Shown piece after piece: positions 8,212 to 10,940 of a stretch of 10,940 nucleotides of DNA. Where the stretch lies: assembly GCA_027575765.1 (NCBI GenBank), contig JANBPT010001308.1:1-10940 (forward strand), written 5' to 3'. Numbering within the stretch: position 1 is the stretch's first letter; each line of letters begins with the position of its first letter. This DNA comes from Tieghemiomyces parasiticus (lineage: Eukaryota; Kickxellomycota; Dimargaritomycetes; Dimargaritales; Dimargaritaceae). The position numbers and the translations under genes are program-made. A model generated the notes under the pieces. That model was given only the letters and a program-made list of their open reading frames with translations, ran no database searches and had not been told where the DNA came from.

Positions 8212-8258
8212 TCCCCTGTGGTGATTGGGAGCCATCACATTAGATTATCATAAGGTAA
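8212..8258. repeat. right arm of an inverted repeat
   Basis: Partner of the arm at 7861-7906, in opposite orientation, with 8212-8230 an exact 19-bp complement of 7888-7906. The pair spans 398 bp with a 305-bp spacer. It could be a small inverted-repeat element with ends at 7861 and 8258, or two element ends facing each other with termini at 7906 and 8212. I found no convincing target-site duplication for either reading. Confidence 0.75.
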
Positions 8259-8687
8259 GCAGTTCCCAACTAGATTTGTGTTTGGTCAGCTAAAGAGGGT
8301 GCTACAGCTTATGCTACCATTGCCATGAACCAAAGCACTGTGCTCCCAGTTCCCCCATCTACCAAACTCCATAAACTTGGTTCAATTAAGGTACATGACT
8401 GCTAATGTGTAAATAATATTGTGCATGATTAGACAATCAGAGGTGCCAAATGTAATGCCCGCTGTTCAAATTATGCCTCCTGGCCCCTATCCCCATATAT
8501 GACATACCAAGCCCCTGATAATAAATGTACTCAATGAAATATCTTCATTGGACCTATGCCTGCAATTAACCCACCATGAGCCTCAGCTTTGCAAACAAAT
8601 AACTAGGCCAGCAAAAGTACAATTTAACTTTCCTAACCACTACCCTGAAAGAAATATAGTTTACTATGGTCCCAATTTTTCATGTGA
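8259..8687. other. CpG-poor stretch upstream of the tRNA gene, no gene seen
   Basis: Stops are dense in all frames and no splice-supported exon is visible. CpG is nearly absent: counting by eye, only four CpG occur in the whole of 7621-8640. The last few tens of bases are AT-rich and would be the tRNA gene's 5' flank. Confidence 0.45.
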
Positions 8688-8758
8688 GCCATTGTAGTAT
8701 AGTGGCAGTACGTCGCGTTGTGGCCGCGCTGACGCTGGTTCGATTCCAGCCAATGGCA
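8688..8758 (+). tRNA. tRNA-His: tRNA-His (anticodon GTG), no intron
   Basis: The acceptor stem 8688-8694 pairs at all seven positions with 8751-8757, followed by discriminator A at 8758. The D stem is 8697-8700 with 8708-8711. The anticodon loop 8718-8724 is TTGTGGC, so the anticodon is GTG for His codons. The T arm 8734-8738/8746-8750 pairs perfectly around TTCGATT. The internal A box (TAGTATAGTGG, 8695-8705) and B box (GGTTCGATTCC, 8737-8747) match the RNA polymerase III consensus. The base before 8688 is A, so the G-1 that His-tRNA needs would be added after transcription, as is usual in eukaryotes; discriminator A also fits a nuclear gene. One stem pair (8713 T with 8729 C) is mismatched. 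CCA is not encoded. Confidence 0.95.
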
Positions 8759-8762
8759 TACA

Positions 8763-8767
8763 TTTTT
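8763..8767 (+). terminator. RNA polymerase III terminator of tRNA-His
   Basis: A run of five T residues begins four bases after the discriminator base, the standard polymerase III stop signal and spacing. Confidence 0.85.
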
Positions 8768-10061
8768 AATACTTTTCCTTTCCAGTTTGTTGACAAAGAC
8801 GCCTACCCCCCTCTGGTAATAATGAGTATTGGAACTGATTAATTGTCCGTGTTGGAAATGGCTTCTCTCTTTCAGAACACTCATTTTTTATATAAATTTT
8901 ATTCCCCCATTTTTGAAATCCGCTGACTGCTATGTTTTTGGTTCTATTTTTGTTTTCCTTGAAGTAGCTACCATGATTCATAGTAAATCTCTGCTTGCAT
9001 ACAACTAGCAGGAATTTGATTTAAGTTAATAGAGGCATAAATAATTAGAAAATGGTTTAAGGAATGAGAGAATAGGGGAATAAGTGGGGCAACAAGATTA
9101 CAACTAAAACAATAATGAAGAAAAGAATGACCAATACTATGATCTAGGTACAGCCATTGTCTTTTCCTCTCCATATCTTGTAGGCTTTTAGCAGAGCTGG
9201 GGTGCAGCACCCAGTGGGTGGGAGTTTGGTTTGGTGGCTACGGATGGGTGCATCCTCCGCAGTTGCTCCTTCGTTTGGCATTGTTCCCATGCAGGGGTAT
9301 CAAGCTCAATTGACAGCCTTTGGACTGGGTCCAAAGTGGGTGTCCCTCACTCCTCCACATATATTTACATGCCAGGGAAGTATTCTTGCTCACACGTTCT
9401 CACTCTTGCTATCGGCTTGTAGGTAAGGAAAGGACTCACATCTCATTTTTATATTAGTCCTGCGGCCCCTGTTGCAATTTACTGTCTGCCATGGTTAACT
9501 ATCAGAGACAGTATTATTTCACCTTTGGCTCAGAATGCTTGATTACGACAATGGCATTGCTGGCTAGGTTGAAGTAGGCCGCACAATAATATAGCTTATC
9601 CTCCCACAATCTAGCTATATCATGACACCACTGGCTTACTTTCCCATCCACTGCTGCTCTCCCATGTTTCTCTTAAGATTGTTTGTACATGTTTACTGGT
9701 GTGGTAGACAAGAACCCAAGGGGTGGTTTATTACAATACGTGCAAGATAAAGGAGAGTAAGATAAAAACATTAATAGGTAGGTTTTTTGGGCTTATATTG
9801 CCGGGAACTGTGTGGGGAGTTAGGTCTTGATTGGGTCTTGGTAGTTAGTTATAAAGGGTTCTTGGTATGATTGCCCTGGCCAACCGTAAGTGTTAAGAGG
9901 GCGGTGCTTGTATCTGTATGGCGTCGTGATGGCTTGCTGGATCTTGTGAAACGTCAGCTTTTGGGTACCAACAGCTACCCAATGTCAGTATAATCGTCTC
10001 CTCCTCTACTCCTTTGGTAGCCGTTTGGCAATATTCCCTACACCTCATTCCGCGCGATAGA
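8768..10061. other. CpG-poor region between tRNA-His and the right-hand gene
   Basis: No supported gene. A plus-strand frame at 9202-9426 ends just before a GTAAGG donor-like site, and its complement also has a short open stretch, but neither shows a recognisable domain. CpG stays scarce until about 9890, where it returns to the level of the flanks. A G/T-rich patch lies at about 9775-9865. The last 60 or so bases before 10062 include a pyrimidine-rich run (cgtctcctcctctactcc) that fits a leader for the gene starting there. Confidence 0.4.
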
Positions 10062-10699
10062 ATGGATCTTGAGGATGCCCATTATGTGCATCAATCCATT
10101 ACAAAAGTACTTCGCTTGCCCTGCAGACCATCCACCTTGGCACAGCGTGAGCCAAGCGGGGATACAGCCCATTCCCCACCTCCCCTCTCACATGTAAGTC
10201 GATAAAGGCTATGCCTCTCCAAGAGACCGGCAGATCACACCTGGTATTCCACCGCACCCGCTATGGCTCAGTGCAGCAGCCGAAATATCAAGCACATGGC
10301 GCTTACCATTCTCCATAGGTCAGCAGGTACCCCCAAAGCACCCACCACTTGCCAGCTACGAGCCTCGGCGGCCTGTACGACCCACCTTATTACCAGTAAT
10401 CTCGACAAGACTCTGGGCCATCGTGGCCGCCATACCAAGCCCTTAACTTGACAAGTCCTCACTCACGATGGCTTCCAGTCAACGTGAGGTGAAAGAAGTG
10501 CCAGACGGCGCACCAAACTCGTCTGTTTCGGTGACACGGGCATACACGCGCCAATGTCAGTGCACAAGGGTGCAGGTAAGCCACTGCTACTTGGGCCTAC
10601 CATCTAACCAATCCTGGTAAAAATCATCCTCAGAGTGACTCGTCAGGCTTCCGGGGGCAATACTTAGTCATTTTCTGCCTTAGATTTCCAACTGAATAG
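10062..10699 (+). CDS. multi-exon gene of unknown product (exon model partly resolved)
   Basis: Proposed exons are 10062-10193, 10319-10395, 10479-10575 and 10634-10699. Each junction keeps the frame: the donors are GTAAGT, GTAATC and GTAAGC; the acceptors are CTCCATAG, GCTTCCAG and CATCCTCAG. Branch-like sites CTTAAC and CTAAC precede the last two. The start has A at -3 (TAGAATGG) and the protein begins MDLEDAHYVHQSITKVLRLP, followed by a Pro/Ser/His-rich part and a segment rich in charged and polar residues. As modelled it is 123 residues ending at TAG 10697-10699. An alternative start is the ATG at 10468, in frame in exon 3. No domain is recognised. Exons 1 and 3 are the firmest. The final exon may be wrong, because the same frame resumes as coding-like sequence just after its stop. 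Confidence 0.45.
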
Positions 10700-10702
10700 T
10701 AA

Positions 10703-10940
10703 AGAACGGTACCTAATCCTTCCAACCTACCACCGGATGACCGACCCTATACTGATCTGACCGTTGTTCGTGGTCCATGGTTCCACCCCGTTGCCGAACC
10801 TACGCACGTGGTCATGCTCATTCCCTGCAGTGCGCAGTTGGGGCTTCTCAAGGTACGGGAAAACTGGGTGGCAGCCTGCGTGCTTTCCACTTCGAATCGA
10901 ACGGTTGGCTTCTATGACTATTGGACAGAAGGCCGGTGGT
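10703..10940 (+). CDS. coding-like open frame running off the right edge (partial)
   Basis: The frame is open for 79 codons to the window end. From about 10735 it looks like real protein: a hydrophobic strand VVMLIP, then VRENWVAACVLS, then RTVGFYDYW, loosely like one blade of a beta-propeller. It lies in the same frame as the preceding exon of the gene starting at 10062 but is separated from it by TAG TAA at 10697-10702, and I could not find a splice pair that bridges them. It is either a later exon of that gene or part of another one. Confidence 0.35.

Noticed and set aside
9202..9426. Plus-strand frame of 74 codons next to a GTAAGG donor-like site
   Set aside because: No recognisable domain, no convincing partner exon, and it lies in the CpG-poor decayed block. 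The opposite strand is about equally plausible.
10883..10903. GTTCGATTC on the minus strand, like a tRNA B box
   Set aside because: The flanking bases do not form a T stem and no acceptor stem or A box lies at the right distance.
1..10940. CRISPR arrays, riboswitches, bacterial promoters or operons
   Set aside because: Searched for by eye. No regularly spaced repeats, and the introns and polymerase III tRNA signals show this is eukaryotic nuclear DNA.

Overview
The window looks like nuclear DNA of a fungus. Its protein genes are interrupted by short GT-AG introns of about 60-170 nt with CTAAC/CTAAT-like branch sites. Start codons follow pyrimidine-rich leaders. Two genes are fungal/animal cornichon (Erv14) proteins, and the single tRNA is a eukaryotic-type tRNA-His with discriminator A and no encoded G-1. 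An early-diverging lineage is plausible, but the sequence alone does not settle this.

Layout. Positions 1-1399 hold no convincing gene apart from a possible 23-codon tail at the left edge. On the minus strand, 2661-1400 is a two-exon gene for a Myb/SANT-repeat protein whose first exon reads as a mitochondrial presequence. Upstream of it and also on the minus strand, 3712-3144 is a two-exon cornichon gene (copy A). About 1.2 kb away, on the plus strand, is a second two-exon cornichon gene (copy B, 4940-5505). The two cornichons are head-to-head paralogues with introns at different places. From roughly 6.2 kb to 9.9 kb the DNA becomes strongly CpG-poor. This stretch contains a decayed reading frame (7801-6827, minus) with five in-frame stops, a pair of about 46-bp inverted arms (7861-7906 and 8212-8258), and an intact tRNA-His(GTG) gene at 8688-8758. 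Past about 9.9 kb normal CpG density returns. A multi-exon gene of unknown product starts at 10062 on the plus strand, and another coding-like stretch runs off the right edge.

How it fits together. The cornichon pair should act in packaging membrane cargo into COPII vesicles at the ER. The Myb protein is predicted to act in mitochondria, which would be unusual for this DNA-binding fold. The CpG-poor block reads as an old mobile-element graveyard around a functional tRNA gene. No operon-like linkage is implied. Exon structures were worked out by hand from splice consensus and reading frame; those of the Myb and cornichon genes are well supported, and those at the right edge are only partly resolved.
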